64,000 bases of DNA, taken from the NCBI GenBank assembly GCA_902615625.1, contig CACMPM010000002.1:1-64000 (forward strand), given 5' to 3'. Source of the stretch: an uncultured Alphaproteobacteria bacterium (GTDB lineage Bacteria; Pseudomonadota; Alphaproteobacteria; HIMB59; GCA-002718135). A program made the translations under genes and the position numbers. Positions 23,037 to 33,101 of the stretch are shown one piece after another; position 1 is the stretch's first letter, and every line of letters starts with the position of its first letter. Below the pieces are notes generated by a model, which had not been told where the DNA came from, ran no database searches, and worked only from the letters and a program-made list of their open reading frames with translations.

Positions 23037-23811
23037 CTCACATTGTCATTTAAATTTTAAAAAATTATCAGAAAATATTGAGAATATAATTAATAACTCC
23101 AAAAAAAATAATATAAGCTCAATATTATCAATCAATACCAATCCTGAAGATTTTCAGGATCATTTAAATTTAATAAAAAATTATAATTCTATTTATCTTT
23201 CATATGGACTTCATCCAAGTGATGTTCAATCAATGAACCAAATTGAATTACAAAACTTTGATCAATACTGTAATAATGAAAAAGTAATAGGAATAGGTGA
23301 AACAGGTATTGATCTCTATCATAATGATCAATTTCTCAAAGAACAAACACAAGTATTTGAAACCCATATTGAAGCTTCAATAAAGCATTCACTTCCAATT
23401 ATCATTCATCAAAGAAATTCTGAAAAAGAAATTGTAGATATTTTAAAAAATTATAAATCAAGTAATTTAAAACTAATTTTTCACTGTTTCACTGGTTCAT
23501 ATCAACTGTTAAACTTTTGTCTTGAGAATAACTACTACATTTCAATTTCTGGAATAATAACATTTAAAAATGCATCAAATCTAAGAGATATAATTAAGGA
23601 AGCTCCTTTAGATTCTATACTTATAGAAACTGATAGTCCTTTTTTAGCACCAGAACCAATGAGAGGTAAAGTTAATGAGCCATCTTTTGTGAAATATACA
23701 GCCGAATATTTAGCAAAATTTTTTAAATTATCCTTAGAAGAATTTGAAAAAATCACTGATAATAATTTTTTTAATTTGTTTACGAAAGCTAAAAGAGATA
23801 ATTATCTGTAA
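23029..23811 (+). CDS. TatD family hydrolase
   Basis: MIDSHCHLNF; IGIGETGIDLYH; LPIIIHQRN; ILIETDSPFLAPEPMRGKVNEPSFV. Confidence 0.95.
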   Translation: MIDSHCHLNFKKLSENIENIINNSKKNNISSILSINTNPEDFQDHLNLIKNYNSIYLSYGLHPSDVQSMNQIELQNFDQYCNNEKVIGIGETGIDLYHNDQFLKEQTQVFETHIEASIKHSLPIIIHQRNSEKEIVDILKNYKSSNLKLIFHCFTGSYQLLNFCLENNYYISISGIITFKNASNLRDIIKEAPLDSILIETDSPFLAPEPMRGKVNEPSFVKYTAEYLAKFFKLSLEEFEKITDNNFFNLFTKAKRDNYL

Positions 23812-24563
23812 TGAAAATAACAATTTTAGGTTGTGGAGGTTCTTTCGGATCTCCTTTAGCATGGAATAGACATGGTAATATTGATCTTAATAATAAAAGA
23901 AATTTTAGAACCAGATCATCAGTACTTATTGAATATAAAAATATAAATATTCTAATTGACACTAGCCCAGATCTTAGACAGCAACTTTATAATGCTAAAT
24001 GTACTAATATTGATGCAGTACTTTATACTCATATTCATTCTGATCATACATCAGGCGTTCCAGATATGAGAGCAATGTCATTAATAAACAAAAAAATTAT
24101 ACCTGCATATATGCCAAAAGAAATGATTTCTGAGATGGAGGCAAATTATAAATATATTTTTAAAGGAGAAAAAGATTATTTACCATTTATGGAAATTAAA
24201 GAATTAAATTCTAGTATAAATTTTCAAAATATAAATATTGAAACATTTAAGCATAATCACGGATCAATTGATGTTCAAACATACAAAATTGGTAATTTTG
24301 CATATTCTACAGATTTAAAAAAATTTTATAATCAAGATATTGATAAATTAAAAAATCTAGATTTATGGATAGTTGGTTTGTTAAGAGAAGATACTCATCC
24401 AGCTCATGCTGGATTTGATCAAATAATGGATTTCATTTCATATATTAAACCTAAACAAACTATTTTTACTCATATGACAGCTTTACTAGATGAAAAAGAA
24501 TTAATAACAAAGTGTCCACCTAATGTTAGACCTGGATATGATGGTATGTCTATTGATTTATGA
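23811..24563 (+). CDS. MBL-fold metallo-hydrolase (PhnP-like)
   Basis: ILGCGGSFGSPLAWN; LYTHIHSDHTSGVPDMR; TDLKKF; overlaps next start by 4 nt. Confidence 0.88.
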   Translation: MKITILGCGGSFGSPLAWNRHGNIDLNNKRNFRTRSSVLIEYKNINILIDTSPDLRQQLYNAKCTNIDAVLYTHIHSDHTSGVPDMRAMSLINKKIIPAYMPKEMISEMEANYKYIFKGEKDYLPFMEIKELNSSINFQNINIETFKHNHGSIDVQTYKIGNFAYSTDLKKFYNQDIDKLKNLDLWIVGLLREDTHPAHAGFDQIMDFISYIKPKQTIFTHMTALLDEKELITKCPPNVRPGYDGMSIDL

Positions 24564-25495
24564 AATCAGAATCTATTGGTTTCATAGGTATAGGAAACGT
24601 TGGTTCAAACCTTGCAAATAATTTATTAAAATCAAATAACAATGTATTTGTTTATGATAGGAATAAAAAATCTTATTCAAGATTAAAAAAATTAAAAAAC
24701 AAACCTTGTAAAAGTTTAGATGAATTAGTAGAAAAAAGTAATATTATAATAACTTGCCTACCTTCTCCCAAATCAGTTAATAACGTTATTGAAACTTTAT
24801 TAAAATATTTAACAAAAAAAAATATTTGGATTGAAATGAGTACAACAGATAAAGATGAAATGATTAGATTGTCAAAAAAAATAAATTCCAAAGGTGCTAA
24901 CGTATTAGAATGTCCAATTACTGGGGGAGAGCATAGAGCTAAATCAGGCAATATATCTATTTTAGCTGCTGGTAAAAAATCAACTTTCAAAAAATGTTTC
25001 CCAATTTTATCATTGCTTGGTCATGAAATTTTATACTGTGGAAAAATTGGAAATGCCTCGATATTAAAAGTAATTACAAATTATTTAGCATCATTACATT
25101 TAGTAGGCATAGGTGAAGCACTGAGTGTTGCAAAAAAAAATAAAATTGATTTAGGTTTAACTTATAAAGCTATAAAAATAAGCTCTGGAAATAGTTTTGT
25201 TAATGAAACTGAAACTAAGGTTATACTTGGAGGCAGTTATGATGTTGGATTTACAATGGATCTAGTCAATAAAGATATAAATCTTTTTAATAAACTTGGA
25301 AAAAATATAAAATTAGAACTGGGAGATTATCTAAGTAAAAAATTTAAACTTGGTATCAAAAATTTAGGTGAAAGATCATTTAGTACTAGTATTATTAAAT
25401 TAATTGAAAAAGATGCAAAAATTAAATTAAGAGCAAAAAATTTTCCAAAACAATTAATTGATAAACAAAAAAAACAAAAAGGTGTAGAAGTATAA
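24560..25495 (+). CDS. NAD(P)-dependent oxidoreductase, 3-hydroxyisobutyrate dehydrogenase family
   Basis: IGFIGIGNVGSNLANNLLKSNNNVFVYDRN; ECPITGGEHRAKSGNISILAAG; beta-hydroxyacid DH architecture. Confidence 0.85.
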   Translation: MKSESIGFIGIGNVGSNLANNLLKSNNNVFVYDRNKKSYSRLKKLKNKPCKSLDELVEKSNIIITCLPSPKSVNNVIETLLKYLTKKNIWIEMSTTDKDEMIRLSKKINSKGANVLECPITGGEHRAKSGNISILAAGKKSTFKKCFPILSLLGHEILYCGKIGNASILKVITNYLASLHLVGIGEALSVAKKNKIDLGLTYKAIKISSGNSFVNETETKVILGGSYDVGFTMDLVNKDINLFNKLGKNIKLELGDYLSKKFKLGIKNLGERSFSTSIIKLIEKDAKIKLRAKNFPKQLIDKQKKQKGVEV

Positions 25496-25496
25496 T

Positions 25497-26450
25497 ATGT
25501 CAGATAAAAAATTATTACCTGCTAATTTAGATCCCAGAAATCCAAGTTATGCTTTCAAAAATAAATATAATGAACTTGTAGAAAATACTGATCAATTCAA
25601 TAACTATGTAAAGTCTACTGAAGTTAAAAAAGTTTTTTCTGGAATGTTATGGGGAGAAGGACCAGCTTATATTCCTCATTTAGATACATTAGTCTGGAGT
25701 GATATACCAAATAACAGGATGCTAAAGTTATCAAATGATTTAGTATCTGAATATAAAAATCCCTCCAACTATTGCAATGGAAATACTATTGATAAAGAAG
25801 AGAATGTAATTTCGTGTTCACATGGAGGAAGATGTATCTATAAAACTAATGATAATTTAGAAGTCGAAGTCTTAGTTGATAGTTATAATGGTAAGAAACT
25901 TAACTCTCCAAATGACCTATTTGTTAAATCGGATGATACAATTTGGTTTACAGATCCACCTTATGGTATTCTATCAGATTATGAGGGATATCCTGGCGAA
26001 CAAGAATATGGTGGTTGTAATGTGTTTTCTTTTAATCCTAAACTAAATACTTTAAAAGTTATGATTGACGACCTTGATAGACCAAATGGAATTGCCATTT
26101 CTCCAGACGAAAAAAAATTATATGTTGCAGATACTGGAGAAAATATCAAACATTTATATGTTTATGATATGATTGACGGATTACCCATTAACAGAAAATT
26201 AATTTATGATTTTAAACCCTTTTTCTCCGATGGTTTTAGATGTGATAAAGATGGTAATGTTTGGACAAGTGCAGGAAAAGCAATTAAATGTTTTAATCCT
26301 CAAAACGAATTAATTGGGCAACTTATAATCCCTGAATTAGTATCTAATTTAGAATTTGGAGGAGTGGAAGGAAATATCTTGTACATAACGGCAACAACTA
26401 GTTTATATTCCATTGAATTAAATCAACAAGGTGCAAGATTTTATGAATAA
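25497..26450 (+). CDS. SMP-30/gluconolactonase/LRE family protein
   Basis: WGEGPAYIPHLDTLVWSDIPNNRML; KLNSPNDLFV; DRPNGIAISPDEKKLYVADTG metal-ligand motifs. Confidence 0.88.
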   Translation: MSDKKLLPANLDPRNPSYAFKNKYNELVENTDQFNNYVKSTEVKKVFSGMLWGEGPAYIPHLDTLVWSDIPNNRMLKLSNDLVSEYKNPSNYCNGNTIDKEENVISCSHGGRCIYKTNDNLEVEVLVDSYNGKKLNSPNDLFVKSDDTIWFTDPPYGILSDYEGYPGEQEYGGCNVFSFNPKLNTLKVMIDDLDRPNGIAISPDEKKLYVADTGENIKHLYVYDMIDGLPINRKLIYDFKPFFSDGFRCDKDGNVWTSAGKAIKCFNPQNELIGQLIIPELVSNLEFGGVEGNILYITATTSLYSIELNQQGARFYE

Positions 26451-26778
26451 ACCTTTATCTTCAGGAAAGTGTGAACCATGTAATGGGAACACTCCTAAAT
26501 TAGATTATCAAGAAATTAGTAAATTTTTATCTGAACTCAATGAATGGTCAGTTAATGATAATCAAGAAATGATTTTCAAAAAATTTAAATTTAGCAATTT
26601 TAAAAAAGCTATATCATTTGCTAATGAAGTAGGAGAAGTAGCAGAAAAAGAGGGTCATCATCCTGATATATCAATAGGATGGGGTTATTGTTTAGTAATG
26701 GTCCATACTCACGCAATAGAGGGGTTATCAGTTAATGATTTTATATTAGCTTCCAAAATTGATTTAATTAAAAGTTAA
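26431..26778 (+). CDS. 4a-hydroxytetrahydrobiopterin dehydratase (pterin-4a-carbinolamine dehydratase)
   Basis: CEPCNGNTPKL; EWSVNDNQEMIFKKFKF; EKEGHHPDISIGWG; VMVHTHAIEGLSVNDF. Confidence 0.9.
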   Translation: MQDFMNKPLSSGKCEPCNGNTPKLDYQEISKFLSELNEWSVNDNQEMIFKKFKFSNFKKAISFANEVGEVAEKEGHHPDISIGWGYCLVMVHTHAIEGLSVNDFILASKIDLIKS

Positions 26779-26782
26779 ATTA

Positions 26783-28159
26783 ATGAAAAAAAAAATTTTT
26801 ATTTGCGGTATTCATACTGAATGTTGTTCTTATTCAACATTAATACAAAATAAAAAAGATTTTGAAGTTTTAAGTAGCAAAAAATTATTAAAATATATTA
26901 ATTTCCCTTACTCTAAACATGAAAATATAACATTTATACCAAATAAATTTTATCGAAGTTTGCCTGGAGGGCCTGTAGATAAAAAATTTTTTATAAAAAC
27001 TATTAATAACATTACAAAGGGTTTAACAAAATCAAAACCTATTGATGGTATTTTGCTAATCATGCATGGCGCTATGTATGTTAAAGGTATTAGTGATCCC
27101 GAAGGTTTTTTTATTAAAAAAATTCGCTCTAAGGTATCTAAAGACTGTAAAATATCATTATCCTATGATCTTCATGGACAGATGACTGATACAATTATAA
27201 AAAATATTGATTATTTTGCAGCTTATAAAACGGCCCCACACATTGATGTTAAGCAAACTTATTATAGGGCAATGAAAATGCTAATAAATGGAATATTAAA
27301 AAATAAGAAAAATCATATTATTTGGGAAAAAATACCAGTTTTAGTTTCAGGTGAAATGTCATCAACAATAGTTGAGCCATGTAAAAAAATTTATGAAAAT
27401 CTGAATATATTTAATAAAATAAAAGGGGTTAATGATTGTAATTTACTTATTGGATATGTTTGGGCTGATACTAAGAGGGCAACAGCTTCAGCAATCGTAA
27501 ATTGTGCAGATATTAATATTGGTAAAAGAATATGTAAGAAAATAGCACTAAGTTATTGGAATAATAGGTTTAAATTGGTTTATGATATGCAATCTTATAA
27601 ATTAAATAGGATTTTTCATGTAATTAATAAAAAAAGATTTACAATTTTAGCTGATAGCGGGGATAATCCAACAGCTGGGGGAGTTGGAAGTAGAATTGAT
27701 GTATTAGAACACGTATTTAAAAATAAGATACAGAATACATTATTTGCAGGAATTTTTAATGAAGAAATTTATAGAGAGCTTAAAAATAAAAAAAACAGAA
27801 TCGTAATAAAAGATACTTTCTCAAAAAAGAAAATTTCTATTTCTATTGATAAATTTTATCTAAAAAATGATAATGCGATTGTAACCTCAAATTATAATAC
27901 GATAATTTTTACAAAGTACAGAAAACCTTTTCATTATCTGAGTGATTTTAAGGAATTAAATATAAATTTAAAAAAATATAAAATATTGATTGTAAAATCA
28001 GGATATCTTTCGCCAGAACTTAAAAAACTTAAAGCAGATAATTTTATGATTTTAACAGATGGATTTGTTACCCAAGATTTTAAAAGAATTAAAAATTTTT
28101 ATAGAGAAAAGCCAATTTATCCTTTCCAAAAAAAATTTAGATATAATATAGCTATTTAA
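26783..28159 (+). CDS. M81 family metallopeptidase / MlrC-like protein
   Basis: FICGIHTECCSYSTL; LIMHGAMYVKGISDPEG; SYDLHGQMTDTI; DSGDNPTAGGVG. Confidence 0.88.
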   Translation: MKKKIFICGIHTECCSYSTLIQNKKDFEVLSSKKLLKYINFPYSKHENITFIPNKFYRSLPGGPVDKKFFIKTINNITKGLTKSKPIDGILLIMHGAMYVKGISDPEGFFIKKIRSKVSKDCKISLSYDLHGQMTDTIIKNIDYFAAYKTAPHIDVKQTYYRAMKMLINGILKNKKNHIIWEKIPVLVSGEMSSTIVEPCKKIYENLNIFNKIKGVNDCNLLIGYVWADTKRATASAIVNCADINIGKRICKKIALSYWNNRFKLVYDMQSYKLNRIFHVINKKRFTILADSGDNPTAGGVGSRIDVLEHVFKNKIQNTLFAGIFNEEIYRELKNKKNRIVIKDTFSKKKISISIDKFYLKNDNAIVTSNYNTIIFTKYRKPFHYLSDFKELNINLKKYKILIVKSGYLSPELKKLKADNFMILTDGFVTQDFKRIKNFYREKPIYPFQKKFRYNIAI

Positions 28160-29548
28160 TTAAGTACCACAAAAAGTTTCTAAAACTTTTTCACTTTCTA
28201 AAGGTGGGGTAGTATACTTTTTATTTTCTATTTTCTCATAAGGATTTTTCAGTATTTTTTCGAAATCATATAATTGACCGTAATTATTGCTATACACTTC
28301 ATTAATTATTTCTTCAATAATATGATTCCTAGGTATAATTTGAGGATTAACATTTTTAAACTTTCTTAATTTATTATTTTTATATTTTTCTTCCCAATTT
28401 TTAAAAATTTTTTTATCAAGAGCATTATTTTCTAAATCTAAAAATGTATTTGTATAATCAAGTTTATAAATATGCATCAAATCTAAAAATTCATTAACAA
28501 TTTCTTCATTATTATTATTTGTATCCAAATGTAATTTCATAGACATCATTGTTAACCAAGATTGATCAAATAATTTTTTATATTTATTTAATATATCTTC
28601 GATTTTTTTAATTGCCGTTTTTTCATTTGAATCAATTAAATCAAGAAAAGTTTCAGCAAATCTTGCTAAATTCCACAACGTTATTTTTGATTGATTTTCA
28701 AAAGAATATCTTCCCATTTTATCAATTGAGCTAAAAACTTTTTTTGGATTATATTCATCCAAATATGCTGCTGGACCATAATCTATAGTTTCACCAGATA
28801 AAGACATATTATCGGTATTCATAACACCATGAATAAAACCAACTCTCATCCAATCTACGACTAACTTAATTTGTAAATCACAGATTGTCTCATAAAATTT
28901 TAAATATTTATCATTATTATTGTCTATATAAGGATAAAGCCTTGAAATTGTATAGGATATAAAGTTTTGAAATTCCTCTCTATTTTTTAAAAGGCTTCCA
29001 AATTGAAAAGTTCCCACTCTAATATGCGAATTCGCAACTCTAATTAAAATTGCACCAGGCTCTAATCTATCACGCAATACATTTTCACCTGTAGTAATAA
29101 CAGCTAGTGCTCTGGTTGATGATATGCCAAGATTATGCATAGCTTCACTCAATATGTATTCCCTTATCATTGGACCTAGTGCAGCCTTTCCGTCTCCATT
29201 TCTAGAGTAGGGTGTCTGTCCTGATCCTTTTAACTGTATATCTACCCTTTGTTTATTATTAGTAATATGTTCACCAATAATTACAGCTCTACCATCGCCT
29301 AAAATTGTAAAATTTCCAAATTGATGTCCAGCATAAGCTTGAGAAAAGTAATTTTTATTTAATTTATTTTTTCCCAAAAGAATATTACACTTTTCATCAT
29401 CATCATATTTACTAAAATCTAAATTTAACTGCCTTGCAAGATCACTATTAAACAAAACTAATTTTTTATTACTAAAATTTTCAGGATTAACTTTACTATA
29501 AAAAATACTAGGTAATTTTGTATAACTATCTTGAAAATTCCAAACCAT
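28160..29548 (-). CDS. selO: Protein adenylyltransferase SelO (YdiU/UPF0061 family)
   Basis: YAGHQFGNFTILGDGRAVIIGEH; QLKGSGQTPYSRNGDGKAALGPMIREYILSEAMH; FIHGVMNTDNMSLSGETIDYGPAAYLD. Confidence 0.95.
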   Translation of the reverse strand: MVWNFQDSYTKLPSIFYSKVNPENFSNKKLVLFNSDLARQLNLDFSKYDDDEKCNILLGKNKLNKNYFSQAYAGHQFGNFTILGDGRAVIIGEHITNNKQRVDIQLKGSGQTPYSRNGDGKAALGPMIREYILSEAMHNLGISSTRALAVITTGENVLRDRLEPGAILIRVANSHIRVGTFQFGSLLKNREEFQNFISYTISRLYPYIDNNNDKYLKFYETICDLQIKLVVDWMRVGFIHGVMNTDNMSLSGETIDYGPAAYLDEYNPKKVFSSIDKMGRYSFENQSKITLWNLARFAETFLDLIDSNEKTAIKKIEDILNKYKKLFDQSWLTMMSMKLHLDTNNNNEEIVNEFLDLMHIYKLDYTNTFLDLENNALDKKIFKNWEEKYKNNKLRKFKNVNPQIIPRNHIIEEIINEVYSNNYGQLYDFEKILKNPYEKIENKKYTTPPLESEKVLETFCGT

Positions 29549-29618
29549 TTTGAATAAATATATATAAATTTTTTGAATTTAACATCTACAACTTTAGTAT
29601 ATAAGTGTTAAGTCAGCA

Positions 29619-30401
29619 ATGAATACCATAATTGATATAGTTAATCAGTCAAAACATCCAATAGATAGTGATGAATATATTCAATATTGCAATGATGAAA
29701 TTAAAAAAAATTCTATACTAATATTAAATGATTTTTTAACAAATAGCTGCCTAAATGAATTAATTACTGAAGCACATGGATTACAAGATCAAGCTTTCTA
29801 TTGTTCTCAAAATCATACTATCTTACTTAATAAACAAGATAAATTAAGTGCCTTGAATGATCCTTTAAATAGAGAGGTCGTAAGTGATAAAGGTTGTGTT
29901 CCTCATGATCTGTTAAATCAGCAATCAAAATTAAATATTTTATATCAATCAAATATTTTTAAAAATTTTTTAAAAGGTGTCTTAAATTTAAAAGATATTT
30001 ATCCATACAGTGATACCTTATCTTCCATAAATTATAATTATTATCAAAAATCACAACAGCTAGGATGGCATTTTGATAATGCATCATTTGCTATCACTTT
30101 AATGATACAATCATCAGATAATGGTGGTGAGTTTGAATATGTTAGTAAAGGTAGAAATTTTTCAGAAAACTATATCGATAAATCATATATTAAAGATATT
30201 TTAGATAGAAAAATTTCAGCACAAAAAGCTAATGTTGATTCCGGTACTCTTATATTATTTTATGGTAGAAATTATTTGCATCGTGTAACACCAGTAGAGT
30301 CAGAAAAACCAAGAATATTAGTAACACTAAATTATAATGAAGAGGAAGGTACAATGCTCTCAGAAAATGCAAGATTAACATTTTTTGGTAGAATTAACTA
30401 A
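29619..30401 (+). CDS. Fe(II)/2-oxoglutarate-dependent oxygenase, possibly of the HalD/BesD-like lineage but with an intact HxD motif
   Basis: GWHFDNASFAITLMIQSSDNGGEFEYV; distal His/Arg LFYGRNYLHRVTPVESEKPRILVTLNY. Confidence 0.7.
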   Translation: MNTIIDIVNQSKHPIDSDEYIQYCNDEIKKNSILILNDFLTNSCLNELITEAHGLQDQAFYCSQNHTILLNKQDKLSALNDPLNREVVSDKGCVPHDLLNQQSKLNILYQSNIFKNFLKGVLNLKDIYPYSDTLSSINYNYYQKSQQLGWHFDNASFAITLMIQSSDNGGEFEYVSKGRNFSENYIDKSYIKDILDRKISAQKANVDSGTLILFYGRNYLHRVTPVESEKPRILVTLNYNEEEGTMLSENARLTFFGRIN

Positions 30402-31192
30402 TTATGATTAAAGAAAAATAATTGTTTTCCATTTACTCGATAATTATTAATCAATTGTTTTGCTTCTTCTGATGTAATCCAATCAATATATTTTTTAGCT
30501 TCTTCAATATTTAAATTGTTATTTATCTTATTGCTTACTAAAATTATTCCATATTGATTAAATAATGGCGGTAAATTTTCACAGACAATTTGTAGATTTT
30601 CTTTTTTATTAAAAGCTATCCAAGTGCTACGATCACTAAGAGTGTAAGCATTTTTTTGATTAGCTATTAATAATGTTGATCCCATTCCCTGACCAACACT
30701 GAGATACCAATTTTCTTCAAATGGTACTCTTATATTTGATAATTCCCAAAGTTCCCTTTCTTTTTTATGCGTACCACTCTCATCACCTCTAGATACAAAT
30801 AACAATTTTGATTTTTTAATTTCAATCATTTTGTTTTCAATTGAAGAGCATGTTTTTTTATCTTTTTTCGGTCCTATCAAGACAAAATCATTATACATCA
30901 AATCATGTCTAAGAATGCCATACCCATTATTCATAAATTCTAGTTCTGATTTTTTATGGTGAACTAATAAAATTTCAACATTGCCATCCATTGCAACTTT
31001 AATTGCCTGCCCTGTTCCAAGAGATAATGCCCTAACTTTTGTCTGATATTTATTTTCAAATTTTTTGTTAATATATTCTAATAAGCCCGTATCGTGAGTA
31101 GAAGTAGTGCTAGCTATGGTTATATATTTATTATTTGCAAGAGCACTCTTTATAAAGAATATTAAACTAAATATTAATAAAACTCTAATCAT
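30398..31192 (-). CDS. Tungstate/molybdate-type extracellular substrate-binding protein (TupA-like)
   Basis: Signal peptide; TIASTTSTHDTGLLEYINKKFE; LSLGTGQAIKVAMDGNVEILLVHHKKSELEFMNNGYGILRHDLMYNDFVLIGPKKD; SRGDESGTHKKE. Confidence 0.85.
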   Translation of the reverse strand: MIRVLLIFSLIFFIKSALANNKYITIASTTSTHDTGLLEYINKKFENKYQTKVRALSLGTGQAIKVAMDGNVEILLVHHKKSELEFMNNGYGILRHDLMYNDFVLIGPKKDKKTCSSIENKMIEIKKSKLLFVSRGDESGTHKKERELWELSNIRVPFEENWYLSVGQGMGSTLLIANQKNAYTLSDRSTWIAFNKKENLQIVCENLPPLFNQYGIILVSNKINNNLNIEEAKKYIDWITSEEAKQLINNYRVNGKQLFFFNHN

Positions 31193-31251
31193 AAACTTGA
31201 TACATCATATAGTACTTACTAAATATATTTATATATTTTGAAAGGACAGTT

Positions 31252-31437
31252 ATGAAAATTATTAAAGTTTTGGAAAAAACTGAATTAGTTATAGTCGATT
31301 TAGAGGTAAATCTAGGTAAAGAAAAAAGGAATGGCTTAACATTATGCGTTAAATATAATGGTGATTATTACCCATTAAATACTGCACATGATGGAAGACC
31401 AATTTTAATGAATAAAGAGAATGTTATTAAAAATTAA
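31252..31437 (+). CDS. Hypothetical protein, 61 aa
   Basis: Complete ORF, GGACAG ribosome-binding-like sequence upstream; no recognised family. Confidence 0.5.
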   Translation: MKIIKVLEKTELVIVDLEVNLGKEKRNGLTLCVKYNGDYYPLNTAHDGRPILMNKENVIKN

Positions 31438-31774
31438 AGTTAAATTTTTTAATTATAAACATGAAAATTGCATAAGCTATTGCAGTACTGATTATTGAAA
31501 CAATTAGTGAAAAAACAAAATTTTGTTTAAATTTCAGCAGAATAGGTAAAACAATAAAAAAAACAAAAGAAGGAATACTCATAACAAGTGTACTATAAGA
31601 TAACTCTATTACTTTTTGATAATCTTTTGTGTCCCAATATAACCATATAAAAGCTAATAAAGATGTTAATGGTAAGGAAACAATTACTGCAGCAGTCCAA
31701 GTATATTTTTTTGCTATTTCAGATACTGCAACAATTATAATAGCACTTATTATAGTTTTAAGAAAAAAATACAT
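31427..31774 (-). CDS. DUF3147-like small membrane protein
   Basis: 115 aa, four hydrophobic segments, KKYTWTAAVIVSLPLTSLLAFIWLYWDT. Confidence 0.65.
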   Translation of the reverse strand: MYFFLKTIISAIIIVAVSEIAKKYTWTAAVIVSLPLTSLLAFIWLYWDTKDYQKVIELSYSTLVMSIPSFVFFIVLPILLKFKQNFVFSLIVSIISTAIAYAIFMFIIKKFNFNF

Positions 31775-32634
31775 TATTTACTCACATTTGTTCTTGTAGC
31801 TATATAGACACCAAATGTACAAATTAATAGTCCAATAATATCAATTATAAATAATTTTTCCTCTAAAACAAACCAAGCCATTACAGCAGTAGTTGGAGGA
31901 ACAAGGAAAAAAAGACTGCTAGTTTTAGAAGCTGTTCCATTTTTTATTAGATACATTAGTATTGCGTACGCTCCAAAAGACACCATAATGATTTGCCACG
32001 ATATTGATAAAATAAAACGTGTATCAAAATTAATAAATGATATTTCAAAAAAAAGTGAAATTATAAATAAAAATATTCCAGCACTTAATGCTTGATAAAA
32101 ATTATTAACTGAAAGACTGATTTCATGAGTAAATTTTTTTTGCCAAATAGTAGCTGATGTTGCTCCTAGAAGCGCAACAATAGATGCAATAACACCAATT
32201 GTCGGGATTTCAGTTCCAATTTCATAACCTATAACTAATATAGTGCCTAAAAAACCAAAAAATATTCCTATCCATTGCGTAAAAGTAACTTTTTCTTTTA
32301 AGATAGGTCCACTTAGAATATTTGTTAAAATAGGTTGGAGGCATACAATTAACGCAGATAATGTTGCAGTAAGTCCCATAGAATAAGAAAAAAATACTCC
32401 ACCTAAATAAAATCCATGAAAAAGAATTCCAGTAATCATAGCTTGAAAGATTAAATTTCGATTTATTCTTATTCTTTCTCTAAAAATAAAAGAAAAAATT
32501 AAAAAAAATGCACTTACAATACAAAACCTAAAACATAGTGCTGCAAAAGGGCTTGCTGATTGCACAATAAATTGACCACTTATAAAAGCACTACTCCAAA
32601 AAAAGATAAATAGATATGAAAGATATAGGTTCAT
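31774..32634 (-). CDS. EamA/DMT family transporter
   Basis: About ten hydrophobic segments in two EamA repeats; VCLQPILTNILSGPILKEKVTFTQWIGIFFGFLGTILVIG. Confidence 0.9.
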   Translation of the reverse strand: MNLYLSYLFIFFWSSAFISGQFIVQSASPFAALCFRFCIVSAFFLIFSFIFRERIRINRNLIFQAMITGILFHGFYLGGVFFSYSMGLTATLSALIVCLQPILTNILSGPILKEKVTFTQWIGIFFGFLGTILVIGYEIGTEIPTIGVIASIVALLGATSATIWQKKFTHEISLSVNNFYQALSAGIFLFIISLFFEISFINFDTRFILSISWQIIMVSFGAYAILMYLIKNGTASKTSSLFFLVPPTTAVMAWFVLEEKLFIIDIIGLLICTFGVYIATRTNVSK

Positions 32635-32694
32635 TATAAATAATAATTCTATTCTTTATTTATAAATGTTATGAAAATTTATTCATAGAATAAA

Positions 32695-33096
32695 ATGCTT
32701 AGCAATAAAATCAATTTTTTTTGTCCAAATTGTAGTTCAGATAAATATATTGGTAAAACTACTATAGGAAAAAAATATAAAGATGAACCATATAAAAATG
32801 TAACATCTGAAATACAATGCGCTAAGTGTTTTATGGATATTCCATCAATTATTTCAGAAAATATATCGCTAGATAAGCAAAATGAAATGTCCAAATTGTG
32901 GAATGAAATATATAAACCATCACATAAAGAAAATGCTGCACAATGTTCAAAATGTTTTAGGTATTATTGGGAAATTGAAAAATATTTATCTGAAAATAAT
33001 ATTTCTGCAAAAGACATTTTCTATCAAACTTATAATCCTAAAAAATCAATTGGAGATTTAATTTGTAAGATTTGTGATCCATCATCTTTTAAATAA
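32695..33096 (+). CDS. Hypothetical zinc-ribbon-like protein, 133 aa
   Basis: Four CxxC pairs: CPNC, CAKC, CSKC, CKIC. Confidence 0.7.
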   Translation: MLSNKINFFCPNCSSDKYIGKTTIGKKYKDEPYKNVTSEIQCAKCFMDIPSIISENISLDKQNEMSKLWNEIYKPSHKENAAQCSKCFRYYWEIEKYLSENNISAKDIFYQTYNPKKSIGDLICKICDPSSFK

Positions 33097-33101
33097 AATT
33101 A

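Noticed and set aside
17475-24990. Small overlapping or antisense ORFs at 17475, 17943, 21578, 22171, 23535, 24673
   Set aside because: Each is contained in a well-supported gene.
32679-32894. Minus-strand 71-aa ORF
   Set aside because: Antisense to the CxxC protein at 32695, whose regularly spaced cysteines favour the plus frame.
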